Source: Escherichia sp. ESNIH1
GTDB taxonomy: Bacteria; Pseudomonadota; Gammaproteobacteria; Enterobacterales; Enterobacteriaceae
DNA: 64,000 bases
Direction of reading: 5' to 3'
Assembly: GCA_002918705.1 (NCBI GenBank)
Contig: PQKR01000005.1
Coordinates: forward strand, 186,001 to 250,000
The position numbers were made by a program, and so were the translations under genes. Under the pieces are notes generated by a model. It worked only from the letters and a program-made list of their open reading frames with translations. It was not told where the DNA came from and did no database searches. Below, piece by piece: positions 37,872-48,026 of the stretch (its first letter is position 1; every line of letters starts with the position of its first letter).

Positions 37872-39194
37872 CTATTTATCAAAAATATAGTGGTTAACCA
37901 GGTTCTCCAGCAGCTCCTGATGACCGCTCTGGTGCTGCGGAGCCAGGTTTTGCTGTTCAGCGTACTTCGCCAGCTCGGTCAGCGTAAGCTGCCCTTTCAG
38001 GATCTGCTGGCCCAGCTCACCATTCCAGCCCGCATAGCGTTTCGCCACGCGCTTATCCAGCTCGCCATCCTCAATCATGCGTGCCGCCACCTTCAGCGCC
38101 AGCGCCATCGTATCCATCGCGCCAATATGGCCGTAGAACAGATCGTATTTGTCGGTGCTCTGGCGGCGCACCTTGGCGTCAAAATTCAGGCCGCCGGTGA
38201 TAAAGCCCCCTGCCTTCACGATCTCATACATCACCAGCGCGTTCTCTTCGACGCTGTTCGGGAACTGGTCCGTATCCCAGCCCAGCTGCATGTCGCCGCG
38301 GTTGGCGTCAACGGAGCCAAAAATGCCCAGCGCAATGGCGGAGGCGATTTCGTGATGGAAGGAGTGTCCGGCCAGCGTGGCGTGGTTAGCCTCGATATTG
38401 ACCTTGATCTCTTTCTCAAGGCCAAACTGCTTGAGGAAGCCGTAGACCGTGGCCACGTCATAGTCGTACTGGTGTTTGGTTGGCTCCTGCGGCTTCGGCT
38501 CGATCAGCAGCGTGCCCTGGAAGCCAATTTTGTGTTTGTGCTCGACCACCATCTGCATAAAGCGGCCAATCTGCTCCCGCTCCTGGCGCAGATCGGTATT
38601 GAGCAGCGTTTCGTACCCTTCCCGGCCGCCCCACAGCACGTAGTTTTCACCGCCCAGCTTATGGGTAGCGTTCATGGCGGTCACCACCTGCGTTGCCGCC
38701 CAGCTAAAGACCTCCGGGTCCGGGTTGGTCGCTGCGCCCGCGCCGTAGCGTGGGTGAGTGAAGCAGTTCGCCGTACCCCACAGCAGCTTCACGCCGCTCT
38801 GCTGCTGCTTTTCGGCCAGAATGTCGGTCATGGTGGCAAAGTTATTGAGATACTCCTTCAGCGATGCGCCCTCTGGGGAGACATCCACATCGTGGAAGCA
38901 GTAGTAGGGAACGTTGAGCTTGTGGAAAAACTCAAAGGCCACGTCGGCTTTGCGTTTTGCCAACGCCAGCGCATCGCCAGCCTGCTGCCACGGGCGCTCG
39001 AACGCGCCGACGCCAAACATATCCGCGCCGGTCCAGCAGAAGGTGTGCCAGTAGCAGGCGGCAAAACGCAGATGATCTTCCATGCGCTTGCCCAGCACGA
39101 GTTCGTCCGGGTTGTAGTGGCGAAAGGCTAACGGGTTGGCGGTTTTCGGGCCTTCATAGCGAACGCGGTCAAGTTGGTCGAAATAGGCTTGCAT
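37872..39194 (-). CDS. xylA: Xylose isomerase
   Basis: Converts D-xylose to D-xylulose in the cytoplasm. The 440 residues align with E. coli XylA throughout. The catalytic His101 ([10 protein letters not shown]) and metal carboxylates (Glu in [16 protein letters not shown], Asp in FDAKVRR) are conserved. The start at 39194 ([10 protein letters not shown]) has GGAG 7 nt upstream, which excludes six extra upstream codons. Expression should need XylR and CRP through the 317-bp region shared with xylF. Confidence 0.98.
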   Translation of the reverse strand: MQAYFDQLDRVRYEGPKTANPLAFRHYNPDELVLGKRMEDHLRFAACYWHTFCWTGADMFGVGAFERPWQQAGDALALAKRKADVAFEFFHKLNVPYYCFHDVDVSPEGASLKEYLNNFATMTDILAEKQQQSGVKLLWGTANCFTHPRYGAGAATNPDPEVFSWAATQVVTAMNATHKLGGENYVLWGGREGYETLLNTDLRQEREQIGRFMQMVVEHKHKIGFQGTLLIEPKPQEPTKHQYDYDVATVYGFLKQFGLEKEIKVNIEANHATLAGHSFHHEIASAIALGIFGSVDANRGDMQLGWDTDQFPNSVEENALVMYEIVKAGGFITGGLNFDAKVRRQSTDKYDLFYGHIGAMDTMALALKVAARMIEDGELDKRVAKRYAGWNGELGQQILKGQLTLTELAKYAEQQNLAPQHQSGHQELLENLVNHYIFDK

Positions 39195-39266
39195 ATTCAG
39201 CTCCATAATCAATTTCTGCGGCAGGGGGTATCAGTGGCATTAATAGTGGATATTCGACGGGCGTTG

Positions 39267-39297
39267 CTCAATTACGTTATTTCACACTGCTATTGAG
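39267..39297 (-). promoter_or_regulatory. Conserved xylA promoter/XylR element
   Basis: On the minus strand CTCAAT and ATTGAG flank AGCAGTGTGAAATAACGTA, forming an inverted repeat. The block is almost the same as the E. coli xylA upstream region, where XylR and RNA polymerase bind. Exact contacts are not known from sequence. Confidence 0.65.
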
Positions 39298-39369
39298 AGA
39301 ATGCACAAACGTGCGCTGGCTCTCAAATATCCCTCTGGCGGCTTAAAATAAGATCGCGGTCATAAATTA

Positions 39370-39406
39370 GAAAATAAACCAAAAAACGTAATCAGAAGAT
39401 AAAAAT
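39370..39406 (+). promoter_or_regulatory. XylR-type direct repeats before xylF
   Basis: GAAAATAAA (39370-39378) and GAAGATAAA (39395-39403) are direct repeats 25 bp apart in an A-rich stretch that matches the E. coli xylF promoter region (site I-F). XylR, a dimeric AraC-type activator, binds such paired half-sites. Confidence 0.65.
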
Positions 39407-39511
39407 CTGTAATTGCCAGCCCGCAATAAGATGTTAAAAATTTGCTACGTCTGTCGCTGTGCATGTTTCTTTTATCTCAAGCCCGATAACCCTACAAAAG
39501 GTATTAATATT

Positions 39512-40504
39512 ATGAAGATAAAGAACCTTTGCCTTACGCTTTGCGCCTCGCTGCTGCTCGCCAGCGCCGCGAGCCATGCTAAAGAGGTCAAGATTGGGAT
39601 GGCCATTGACGATCTGCGCCTCGAACGCTGGCAAAAAGATCGCGATATTTTTGTTAAAAAAGCCGAATCGCTGGGGGCGGAAGTCTTTGTCCAGTCGGCC
39701 AACGGTAACGAAGAGACCCAGATGTCGCAAATTGAAAATATGATCAACCGCGGCGTTGACGTGCTGGTGATTATTCCCTACAACGGCCAGGTATTAAGTA
39801 ATGTCGTAAAAGAGGCCAAGCAAGAGGGTATTAAAGTATTAGCCTACGACCGTATGATCAATAATGCTGATATCGATTTTTATATCTCCTTCGATAATGA
39901 AAAAGTAGGTGAAATGCAGGCGCAAAGCCTGGTCAAAAAAGTGCCTGAAGGCAACTATTTCCTGATGGGCGGCTCGCCGGTGGATAATAACGCTAAGCTG
40001 TTCCGGGCGGGTCAGATGAAAGTATTAAAACCCTATATCGACAGCGGCAAAATTAAAGTGGTTGGCGATCAGTGGGCCGACGGCTGGCTGCCGGAAAACG
40101 CATTGAAAATTATGGAAAACGCCCTGACCGCCAACAATAACAAAATCGATGCGGTTGTCGCCTCGAACGACGCCACCGCAGGCGGCGCAATCCAGGCGCT
40201 TAGCGCCCAGGGGCTGGCAGGTAAGGTGGCTATCTCCGGTCAGGATGCCGACCTTGCCGGGATTAAACGTATTATGAACGGCAGCCAAACCATGACCGTC
40301 TATAAGCCCATCACCGAGCTGGCCAATACCGCGGCCGAAATCGCCGTCGAGCTGGGAAATGGCCAGCAGCCGAAAGCGGACACCTCGTTAAATAATGGCC
40401 TGAAGGATGTCCCTGCCCGCCTGCTGACGCCTATCGAAGTGAATAAAGAGAATATCGACGCCACCGTGGTGAAAGACGGATTCCATAAGAAAAGCGAGCT
40501 GTAA
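39512..40504 (+). CDS. xylF: D-xylose periplasmic binding protein
   Basis: Solute-binding component of the high-affinity xylose ABC transporter. The 330 residues match E. coli XylF. A signal peptide of about 23 residues ends SHA|KEVKIGMAIDDL. The two-lobed type I binding-protein fold and xylose-contacting residues (DDLRLERW, ASNDATAGG, SGQDAD) are visible. I start at the ATG at 39512, excluding 33 open upstream codons without similarity. A strong hairpin follows the gene. Confidence 0.97.
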   Translation: MKIKNLCLTLCASLLLASAASHAKEVKIGMAIDDLRLERWQKDRDIFVKKAESLGAEVFVQSANGNEETQMSQIENMINRGVDVLVIIPYNGQVLSNVVKEAKQEGIKVLAYDRMINNADIDFYISFDNEKVGEMQAQSLVKKVPEGNYFLMGGSPVDNNAKLFRAGQMKVLKPYIDSGKIKVVGDQWADGWLPENALKIMENALTANNNKIDAVVASNDATAGGAIQALSAQGLAGKVAISGQDADLAGIKRIMNGSQTMTVYKPITELANTAAEIAVELGNGQQPKADTSLNNGLKDVPARLLTPIEVNKENIDATVVKDGFHKKSEL

Positions 40505-40514
40505 GCATCACATC

Positions 40515-40536
40515 CTCCCCCGGCACAACGGGGGAG
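40515..40536 (+). other. xylF-xylG intergenic mRNA hairpin
   Basis: A perfect 8-bp stem CTCCCCCG/CGGGGGAG with a 6-nt loop, placed 10 bp after xylF and without a T-run. Such stems after binding-protein genes stabilise the upstream message and set a high binding-protein to permease ratio. Confidence 0.8.
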
Positions 40537-40579
40537 CGCCCTCAGGCACTGTTATTCCAACGATTCACGCGGAGCAGGT

Positions 40580-42121
40580 ATGCCTTATTTACTGGAAATG
40601 AAAAACATCACCAAAGCGTTTGGGACGGTAAAAGCCGTCGATAACGTGAGCCTGGCGCTTAATGCCGGCGAGGTGCTGGCCCTGTGCGGTGAAAACGGCT
40701 CGGGCAAATCTACCTTAATGAAGGTGCTGTGCGGCATCTACCCGCACGACAGCTACGATGGCGAGATCCTCTTTGCCGGTGAGCCGCTCATCGCCAGCCA
40801 TATCCGCGACACTGAACGCCGGGGTATTGCCATTATTCACCAGGAGCTGGCGCTGGTTAAACACCTGACGGTGCTGGAGAACATCTTCCTGGGCGCGGAG
40901 CTGACCCGCCACGGGATTATGGATTATGAGGCCATGACGCTGCGCTGCGACAAGCTGCTCAAGCAGGTCAGCCTGTCCATCTCGCCGGATACCCGGGTTG
41001 GCGATCTGGGGTTAGGCCAGCAGCAGCTGGTTGAGATTGCTAAGGCGCTCAACAAGCAGGTGCGGCTGCTGATCCTCGACGAGCCTACCGCCTCCCTGAC
41101 CGAGCAGGAGACGGCGGTGCTGCTGGATATCATTCGCGACCTGCAAAACCACGATATCGCCTGCATCTACATTTCACACAAGCTGAATGAGGTGAAGGCC
41201 ATTGCGGATCTCATCTGCGTGATCCGCGACGGCAAGCCGGTGGGGATGCGCGACGCGGCGGGCATGAGCGAGGATGACATTATCACCATGATGGTGGGCC
41301 GGGAGCTGACCGCGCTCTACCCGAGTGAGCCACATACGGCGGGGGATGAGATCCTGCGCGTGGAGCACCTCACCGCCTGGCATCCGGTTAACCGGCACAT
41401 CAAGCGGGTTAACGACGTCTCCTTCTCCCTGCGGCGCGGGGAGATCTTAGGTATCGCCGGGCTGGTGGGGGCCGGGCGCACCGAGGCCGTACAGTGCCTG
41501 TTCGGCGTCTGGCCTGGTCGCCATGAAGGCAGCGTATTTATCGACGGCCAGCCGGTGAAGATAAGCAACTGCCAGCAGGCTATCGCCCACGGGATCGCTA
41601 TGGTGCCGGAGGATCGGAAAAAAGATGGCATCGTGCCGGTGATGGCCGTCGGCAAAAACATCACTCTGGCGGCGCTGGATCAATTTTCCGGCACGCTCAG
41701 CACCCTTGACGACGCCGCCGAGCAGCAGTGCATTTTAAATTCGCTGCAACGGTTGAAAGTCAAAACCTCTTCGCCGGAGCTGGCGATTGGCCGTCTTAGC
41801 GGCGGCAACCAGCAGAAGGCGATTCTGGCGCGTTGCCTGCTGCTCAACCCACGCATTCTGATCCTCGACGAGCCTACCCGCGGGATCGATATCGGCGCGA
41901 AGTACGAAATCTACAAACTGATTAACCAGCTGGTACAACAGGGCATTGCCGTTATCGTGATCTCATCGGAGCTGCCAGAGGTGCTGGGGCTGAGCGATCG
42001 GGTGCTGGTGATGCATGAAGGCCGACTCAAGGCCAATCTCATCAATCACCATCTGACCCAGGAACAGGTTATGGAAGCGGCGCTGAGGAGCGAACATCAT
42101 GTCGAAAAGCAATCCGTCTGA
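40580..42121 (+). CDS. xylG: D-xylose ABC transporter ATPase XylG
   Basis: A tandem ABC ATPase (513 residues, as in E. coli) of the sugar type with two nucleotide-binding domains. The first has a canonical Walker A (GENGSGKST) near 38-46. The second has GLVGAGRTE, the degenerate P-loop normal for the C-terminal half of sugar ATPases of this group. Signatures [13 protein letters not shown] and [13 protein letters not shown] and two LDEPT boxes are visible. It powers XylH. GGAG precedes the ATG, and the 3' end overlaps xylH by 23 nt. Confidence 0.97.
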   Translation: MPYLLEMKNITKAFGTVKAVDNVSLALNAGEVLALCGENGSGKSTLMKVLCGIYPHDSYDGEILFAGEPLIASHIRDTERRGIAIIHQELALVKHLTVLENIFLGAELTRHGIMDYEAMTLRCDKLLKQVSLSISPDTRVGDLGLGQQQLVEIAKALNKQVRLLILDEPTASLTEQETAVLLDIIRDLQNHDIACIYISHKLNEVKAIADLICVIRDGKPVGMRDAAGMSEDDIITMMVGRELTALYPSEPHTAGDEILRVEHLTAWHPVNRHIKRVNDVSFSLRRGEILGIAGLVGAGRTEAVQCLFGVWPGRHEGSVFIDGQPVKISNCQQAIAHGIAMVPEDRKKDGIVPVMAVGKNITLAALDQFSGTLSTLDDAAEQQCILNSLQRLKVKTSSPELAIGRLSGGNQQKAILARCLLLNPRILILDEPTRGIDIGAKYEIYKLINQLVQQGIAVIVISSELPEVLGLSDRVLVMHEGRLKANLINHHLTQEQVMEAALRSEHHVEKQSV

Positions 42122-43280
42122 ACTGAAGCTCTCCTCCCCGGCTCCCGGGGCGTTTAGCGGGCTAAAATCTCTCAATCTCCAGGTCTTTGTCATGATTGCC
42201 GCCATCGTGGCAATTATGCTCTTCTTTACCTGGATGACCGACGGCTCGTACCTGAGCGCGCGTAACATCTCTAACCTGCTGCGCCAGACCGCCATCACCG
42301 GCATCCTGGCGGTGGGGATGGTCTTTGTCATCATCTCTGCCGAGATCGACCTCTCCGTGGGGTCGATGATGGGCCTGCTGGGTGGCGCGGCGGCAATCTT
42401 TGACGTCTGGCTGGGCTGGCCGCTGCCGCTGACCGTGGCGGTGACGCTGGTGCTGGGGCTGCTGCTGGGCACCTGGAACGGCTGGTGGGTGGCGTACCGC
42501 AAGGTACCGTCGTTTATCGTCACCCTCGCGGGGATGCTGGCGTTTCGCGGCGTGCTGATTGGCATCACCAACGGCACCACCGTCTCGCCCACCAGCGCGG
42601 CAATGTCGCAGATTGGCCAGAGCTACCTGCCGGATGGCGTTGGCTTTGGCGTCGGCGCGCTGGGGCTGGTGCTGTTTGTACTCTGGCAGTGGCGCGGACG
42701 TCTGCGCCGTCAGTCGATGGGGCTGGCCACATCGGCTTCCACGATGGTGGTCGGCAGACAGGCGCTGATAGCGGTGGTGGTGTTGGGTGCGATCTGGCTG
42801 CTCAACGACTACCGTGGCGTGCCGACGCCGGTGCTGCTGCTGGTCTTCCTGCTGCTGGCGGGGATGTTTATGGCTACCCGCACTGCCTTCGGGCGGCGGA
42901 TCTACGCCATCGGCGGCAACATTGAGGCAGCGCGCCTGTCGGGAATTAATGTCGAGCGCACCAAGCTGGCCGTGTTCGCCATCAACGGCCTGATGGTGGC
43001 TATCGCCGGGCTGATCCTCAGCTCGCGTCTCGGCGCAGGCTCGCCGTCGGCGGGGAACATTGCCGAGCTGGACGCCATCGCCGCCTGCGTTATCGGCGGC
43101 ACCAGCCTTGCGGGCGGGGTCGGCAGCGTGGCGGGCGCGGTAATGGGGGCGTTTATTATGGCTTCGCTGGACAACGGCATGAGCATGATGGACGTCCCAA
43201 CCTTCTGGCAGTACATCGTCAAGGGGGCGATCCTGCTGTTGGCGGTGTGGATGGACTCTGCCACAAAACGCCGCACATAG
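42099..43280 (+). CDS. xylH: D-xylose ABC transporter permease XylH
   Basis: Inner-membrane permease (393 residues, as in E. coli) of the ribose/xylose type (BPD_transp_2), with about ten helices. It works with XylG and XylF to import xylose. Family blocks [20 protein letters not shown] and [20 protein letters not shown] (ATPase-docking loop) are clear. It starts inside xylG and is followed 100 bp later by xylR. Confidence 0.97.
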   Translation: MSKSNPSELKLSSPAPGAFSGLKSLNLQVFVMIAAIVAIMLFFTWMTDGSYLSARNISNLLRQTAITGILAVGMVFVIISAEIDLSVGSMMGLLGGAAAIFDVWLGWPLPLTVAVTLVLGLLLGTWNGWWVAYRKVPSFIVTLAGMLAFRGVLIGITNGTTVSPTSAAMSQIGQSYLPDGVGFGVGALGLVLFVLWQWRGRLRRQSMGLATSASTMVVGRQALIAVVVLGAIWLLNDYRGVPTPVLLLVFLLLAGMFMATRTAFGRRIYAIGGNIEAARLSGINVERTKLAVFAINGLMVAIAGLILSSRLGAGSPSAGNIAELDAIAACVIGGTSLAGGVGSVAGAVMGAFIMASLDNGMSMMDVPTFWQYIVKGAILLLAVWMDSATKRRT

Positions 43281-43380
43281 CGCACAAATTACAGGGATGA
43301 TCACACTGCCGGGGAAAATCTCTCCGGCTTTGTGCTGAATGTGATAATCAGAAACGGTGATTTTTCAGGAAGAGATCAAC

Positions 43381-44559
43381 ATGTTTGCCAAGCGCCACCG
43401 GATCACGCTGCTGTTTAACGCCAATAAAGCCTACGATCGCCAGGTCGTTGAAGGCGTTGGCGAATATCTTCAGGCTTCCCAGTCAGAGTGGGACATCTTT
43501 ATTGAGGAAGATTTCCGTACCCGCCTCGACAATATTAAAGAGTGGCTGGGGGACGGGGTAATTGCCGACTTCGACGACGGCGAGATCGAGCGCGTGCTGG
43601 CCGAGGTTGGCGTGCCAGTCGTCGGGGTAGGCGGCTCCTACCATCGCCCAGAGGACTACCCGGCGGTGCACTACATCGCCACCGATAACTACGCTCTGGT
43701 CGAGAGCGCCTTTCTGCATCTAAAAGAGAAAGGGGTACACCGCTTCGCCTTCTATGGCCTGCCCGCTGCCAGCGGAAAAGGCTGGGCGGCGGAGCGGGAG
43801 CACGCCTTTCGCCAGCTGGTCGCGCAGGAGAAGTATCGCGGCGTGGTCTACCAGGGGCTACAGACGGCCCCTGAGAACTGGCAGCATGCCCAAAACCGCC
43901 TCGCCGACTGGCTGCAAACCCTGCCGCCGCAGACCGGCATTATCGCCGTAACCGACGCCCGTGCTCGCCACGTGCTGCAGGTGTGCGAGCATCTGCATAT
44001 CCCGGTTCCGGAGAAGCTGTGCGTCATTGGTATCGATAATGAAGAGCTGACCCGTTATCTGTCACGGGTGGCGCTTTCCTCAGTGGTGCAGGGCACGCGG
44101 CAGATGGGCTATCAGGCGGCGAAGCTGCTGCACCGCCTGCTGGATAACGAAGCAATGCCGCTTCAGCGGCTGCTGGTGCCGCCGGTGCGGGTGGTAGCCC
44201 GTCGCTCGACGGACTATCGGTCGCTCAACGACCCGGCGGTGATCCAGGCCATGCACTACATCCGCAATCACGCCTGCAAAGGGATTAAGGTCGATCAGGT
44301 GCTGGATGCGGTAGGAATCTCCCGTTCGAACCTCGAGAAGCGTTTTAAAGAGGAGGTGGGCGAGACCATTCACGCGATGATCCACGCCGAGAAGCTGGAG
44401 AAGGCGCGCAGCCTGCTCATCTCGACCTCACTGTCGATTAACGAGATCTCGCAGATGTGCGGCTACCCGTCGCTGCAATACTTCTATTCGGTATTTAAGA
44501 AGGAGTACGGCAGTACGCCAAAAGATTATCGGGATCGCTATAGCGAGATAGTGATGTAA
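43381..44559 (+). CDS. xylR: Xylose operon activator XylR (AraC family)
   Basis: Xylose-dependent activator of xylAB and xylFGH. The 392 residues match E. coli XylR: an N-terminal LacI-like sugar-binding domain (about 1-270) and a C-terminal AraC DNA-binding domain with two helix-turn-helix units (about 285-385; VDQVLDAVGISRSNLEKRFK and SINEISQMCGYPSLQYFYSVFKK). The ATG at 43381 agrees with E. coli; eight upstream codons are open. The 100-bp gap after xylH may hold its own promoter. Confidence 0.97.
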   Translation: MFAKRHRITLLFNANKAYDRQVVEGVGEYLQASQSEWDIFIEEDFRTRLDNIKEWLGDGVIADFDDGEIERVLAEVGVPVVGVGGSYHRPEDYPAVHYIATDNYALVESAFLHLKEKGVHRFAFYGLPAASGKGWAAEREHAFRQLVAQEKYRGVVYQGLQTAPENWQHAQNRLADWLQTLPPQTGIIAVTDARARHVLQVCEHLHIPVPEKLCVIGIDNEELTRYLSRVALSSVVQGTRQMGYQAAKLLHRLLDNEAMPLQRLLVPPVRVVARRSTDYRSLNDPAVIQAMHYIRNHACKGIKVDQVLDAVGISRSNLEKRFKEEVGETIHAMIHAEKLEKARSLLISTSLSINEISQMCGYPSLQYFYSVFKKEYGSTPKDYRDRYSEIVM

Positions 44560-44570
44560 GCAAACAAAAC

Positions 44571-44642
44571 GCCCGGCGGCGCTCTGCTTGCCGGGCCTAC
44601 CTGAAACGGCGTAGGTCGGGTAAGCAGAGCGCCACCCGACAT
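44571..44642. repeat. REP pair between xylR and bax
   Basis: Inverted REP pair (GCCCGGCGGCG... and GTAGGTCGGGTAAGC...) between the converging xylR and bax. Confidence 0.88.
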
Positions 44643-44675
44643 GACGGACAGTCACGTGGATGGCGGACTATACGA

Positions 44676-45551
44676 TTACATATGCGCTGCAATTAACCGC
44701 TGATTGTCCTGATACATGGCAAACAGGTAGCTGTTATAGCGCTGACCCTGCGTCGAATAGCCGCTGAGTTTGTGGATCATGTTACTGGCGGTCACTTCCT
44801 GATCCGCTTTACGCAGCTGCGCACGGGATTTACGGAACGACGCGTACGCCGGGTGGGTGTTGAGGTTAGCCGCGTAGGCACCCACCGACTCTTTTACCGA
44901 GTCAAACTGGGAGTAGCCTTTCACCTTGCCCGGGCCGTTGTTACAGCGACCTTTTGCACACTTCATGCCGAACAGGTTGTTGTTGCTGCGCGCCAGCTTT
45001 GACGTTCCCCAGCCGCTCTCGGCCGCCGCCATAGTGGCAACCATGCTGGCAGGGATAATGTCGACGCGATCCAGCAGCGTATTCCACGGAATGCGGCGGG
45101 TGTTACCCGACCAGCTCACCTTGTAGCGCGTAGCAATATCTTTCAGACGCGCACGCTCGGTCGGCGACCAACGATTGTCGTACTGTTTAGAGATCAGCCA
45201 GTTGCGCTCAGCGGTAATCGCAGCATTTTGGCTAGTGATGTAGGGCATAACCGTCCGGAGAAACGCCTTTTTCCTTGGTGTTCCGGAAGGGTATTTTCGC
45301 AAATCAGGAAGTGAACTGCTCTTTGCACTATTGCGAGAATACTCTTGTTTACTGCTTGCCAGCTTACTACTAACTGTTTTACTGCTAACCTTTTTACTAC
45401 TGCTTAACGTTTTACTGTGCTTATGACTGCTTGTGTGGGCTTTATAACTCGTTGTCTCTGCGTGCGTTTTCGCAATCGCCTCACCTGAAAATGCCGCGGT
45501 GAGTAACATGAGTATCGCAGCCCCATATCGTCGAATGGGAGTCGATATCAT
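44676..45551 (-). CDS. bax: Bax, glucosaminidase-domain exported protein
   Basis: A 291-residue exported protein with a signal peptide (about 1-27, ...FSGEAIA|KTH), a Ser/Lys/Thr-rich low-complexity linker (about 30-75), and a mannosyl-glycoprotein endo-beta-N-acetylglucosaminidase (FlgJ-type) domain. The catalytic Glu is in MAAAESGWGTSKLARSNNNLFGMKC. It probably cleaves peptidoglycan in the periplasm; its role in E. coli is not established. I start at 45551, with AGGAG 6 nt upstream. Divergent from malS as in E. coli. Confidence 0.93.
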   Translation of the reverse strand: MISTPIRRYGAAILMLLTAAFSGEAIAKTHAETTSYKAHTSSHKHSKTLSSSKKVSSKTVSSKLASSKQEYSRNSAKSSSLPDLRKYPSGTPRKKAFLRTVMPYITSQNAAITAERNWLISKQYDNRWSPTERARLKDIATRYKVSWSGNTRRIPWNTLLDRVDIIPASMVATMAAAESGWGTSKLARSNNNLFGMKCAKGRCNNGPGKVKGYSQFDSVKESVGAYAANLNTHPAYASFRKSRAQLRKADQEVTASNMIHKLSGYSTQGQRYNSYLFAMYQDNQRLIAAHM

Positions 45552-45865
45552 TAGGTCTCCTGGTCGGATTGATGCATTCCAACACCTTATTTTTACAAGA
45601 TTTTGAGAGCGGAATCTCAAATTGTATCAAAAATACCCCTCGGGAGCACCCTAAGAAATAGTCCATTTCCTAATTGGTGTCATCAGCCAAACGGGTCTAT
45701 AGAGGCAAAAATAGTCAAAAACTGTGTGGCCTCTCGCAAATTTCCGCTTAAATGTGAAGCAGATCGCTCAGCCTTTGACCTCCGCCCCGGCAAACGCCCG
45801 GCAGGGATGAGTTTGCCCAGCACAACGGGTGGCACACTAATGGAAACCCTGGAGAGGATGCCACT
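45552..45865. promoter_or_regulatory. bax/malS divergent control region
   Basis: 314 bp between the divergent bax and malS. Two MalT-box-like words are present: GGGATGAG (45804-45811, plus strand) and GGGGCGGAGG (45779-45788, minus strand), against a consensus of roughly GGGGA(T/G)GAGG. TGTGAAGCAGATCGCTCA at 45753-45770 resembles half of a CRP site. E. coli malS is MalT-dependent, so some of these may be real; none is a strong match. Confidence 0.4.
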
Positions 45866-47902
45866 ATGCAACGCTGTGCCCTTGCGCTTTTACTGCTTCC
45901 CATCACCGCCTGGTCCGAGTGGACCGCGCCCGGTTTTCCTGCGTTCACCGCTAACGGCAGTGGGGTTTACCACAGTGAGGCCACGTTCAAAAAGGGTACC
46001 ACTCCTCTTACCTTAAAAAGTGACAATGCGTGCTGGCAGCCCGCCAGCGCGCCCAAGCTTAATCAGATGCTGTCGCTTCAGCCCTGCGCCGGTGACGCGC
46101 CGCAGTGGCGAATCTTTCGCGACGGCGACTATGCGCTACAGATAGATACCCGCTCGGGGACGCCAACGCTGATGCTGACGGTTGCCGCTCCACCGGAAGC
46201 GGAGGCCAGCACTGCCGCCCTGCGCCAGTGTCCGGTATGGGACGGCAAACCGCTGACGGTGGACGTGAGTAAAACCTTTGCCGAAGGTAGCCAGGTACGT
46301 GACTTCTATAGCCAGCAGGTTGCCACGGTGAGCGGAGGAAAAATTACGCTCCAGCCCGATGCCAAAAGCGGCGGCCTGCTGCTGCTTGAGCAGGCCGATA
46401 CGCCTGCGGATGTTCCCTTTAGCTGGCACAACGCTACCGTCTACTTTGTCCTTACCGACCGCTTCGTCAACGGCGATCCGGCTAACGACAACAGCTATGG
46501 TCGCCATCAAGATGGCATGCAGGAGATCGCCACCTTTCACGGCGGCGATCTGAAGGGGCTGACCAGCAAGCTGGACTATCTCGCCGGGCTGGGGGTTAAT
46601 GCGCTGTGGGTCAGCGCACCCTTTGAGCAGATCCACGGCTGGGTAGGCGGCGGTACCAAGGGCGACTTCCCGCACTATGCCTACCACGGCTACTACACCC
46701 TGGACTGGACAAAATTGGATGCCAATATGGGCAGCGAGGCGGATCTGCAGGCGCTGGTCGACGGCGCGCACCAGCACGGCATCCGCGTGCTGCTGGATGT
46801 CGTCATGAATCACACCGGCTATGCCACGCTGGCGGATATGCAGACTTACCAGTTCGGCGCGCTCTATTTGCAGGGCGAGGAGCGGCAGAAGAGCCTTGGC
46901 GACAGGTGGACGGACTGGCGGCCCGCCACCGGGCAGAACTGGCACAGCTTTAATGACTACATCAACTTTAGCGATAAAGCGGCGTGGGAGAAGTGGTGGG
47001 GAAAAAGCTGGATCCGCACCGATATTGGCGACTACGACAGTCCTGGCTTTGACGATCTCACCATGTCCCTCGCGTTCCTGCCGGATATCAAAACCGAATC
47101 CACCACCCCGTCTGGGCTGCCAGTCTTCTATCAGCATAAGCCCGACACGCGCGCCAAAGAGATCGCAGGCTATACGCCGCGCGACTACCTGACCCACTGG
47201 CTAAGCCAGTGGGTAGGCGAATATGGCATCGACGGTTTCCGGGTGGATACTGCCAAGCATGTTGAGATGGCCGCGTGGCAGCAGCTCAAGACGCAGGCAA
47301 CGGCGGCGCTGGCAGAGTGGAAGCAGGCGAACCCGGAGAAAAAGCGTGACGATGCGCCATTCTGGATGACCGGCGAGGCCTGGGGTCACGGCGTGATGCA
47401 GAGCGAATACTATCGCCACGGCTTTGATGCGATGATCAACTTTGATTATCAGGAGCAGGCGGCGAAAGCTACCGAGTGTCTGGCAAATATGGTGCCGATC
47501 TGGCAGCAGATGGCGGATAAACTGCAGGATTTTAACGTCCTGAGCTACCTCTCCTCCCACGATACCCGCCTGTTCCGTGAGGGCGGGCAGCGGGCCGCTG
47601 AGCTTTTGCTGCTGGCCCCCGGCGCGGTACAGATTTTCTATGGTGATGAATCGGCGCGCCCCTTCGGCCCCACCGGCTCTGACCCGCTGCAGGGTACGCG
47701 GTCCGACATGAACTGGCAGGACGTAAGCGGCCAGTCAGCGGCCACCGTCGCACACTGGCAGAAGCTTGGGCAGTTCCGCGCTCGTCACCCCGCCGTGGGG
47801 GCAGGTAAACAGTCGCCGCTGGACCTGGCCCAGGGCAGCGGATTTATGCGTGAAAACGGCACAGATAAGATCATGGTGGTGTGGGCAGGAAAACAGAATT
47901 AA
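45866..47902 (+). CDS. malS: Periplasmic alpha-amylase MalS
   Basis: GH13 endo-alpha-1,4-glucanase of the periplasm that trims long maltodextrins for uptake by the maltose system. The 678 residues compare with 676 in E. coli. A signal peptide of about 17 residues ends AWS. The (beta/alpha)8 barrel has all four GH13 regions: DVVMNHTG, GFRVDTAKHVE (nucleophile Asp), MTGEAWGHG (acid/base Glu) and YLSSHDTRLF. N-terminal cysteines form disulphides in the E. coli enzyme. GGAGAGG precedes the ATG. Confidence 0.97.
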   Translation: MQRCALALLLLPITAWSEWTAPGFPAFTANGSGVYHSEATFKKGTTPLTLKSDNACWQPASAPKLNQMLSLQPCAGDAPQWRIFRDGDYALQIDTRSGTPTLMLTVAAPPEAEASTAALRQCPVWDGKPLTVDVSKTFAEGSQVRDFYSQQVATVSGGKITLQPDAKSGGLLLLEQADTPADVPFSWHNATVYFVLTDRFVNGDPANDNSYGRHQDGMQEIATFHGGDLKGLTSKLDYLAGLGVNALWVSAPFEQIHGWVGGGTKGDFPHYAYHGYYTLDWTKLDANMGSEADLQALVDGAHQHGIRVLLDVVMNHTGYATLADMQTYQFGALYLQGEERQKSLGDRWTDWRPATGQNWHSFNDYINFSDKAAWEKWWGKSWIRTDIGDYDSPGFDDLTMSLAFLPDIKTESTTPSGLPVFYQHKPDTRAKEIAGYTPRDYLTHWLSQWVGEYGIDGFRVDTAKHVEMAAWQQLKTQATAALAEWKQANPEKKRDDAPFWMTGEAWGHGVMQSEYYRHGFDAMINFDYQEQAAKATECLANMVPIWQQMADKLQDFNVLSYLSSHDTRLFREGGQRAAELLLLAPGAVQIFYGDESARPFGPTGSDPLQGTRSDMNWQDVSGQSAATVAHWQKLGQFRARHPAVGAGKQSPLDLAQGSGFMRENGTDKIMVVWAGKQN

Positions 47903-48026
47903 CGTCTAACGGTGAGACTGTCTTTAGCATAAAAACACGAAGCGCAGCCAGGCCAGCGATTTGCACCGGGCCTGCGCTAGCGTTAAGGTGTGCCAATTTT
48001 AAAATCAGACCGACAGATCACCTGCT

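Noticed and set aside
45779-45811. Definite MalT boxes upstream of malS
   Set aside because: Two near matches exist but neither is a full consensus and their spacing is not the usual direct-repeat arrangement; kept only as a low-confidence note.
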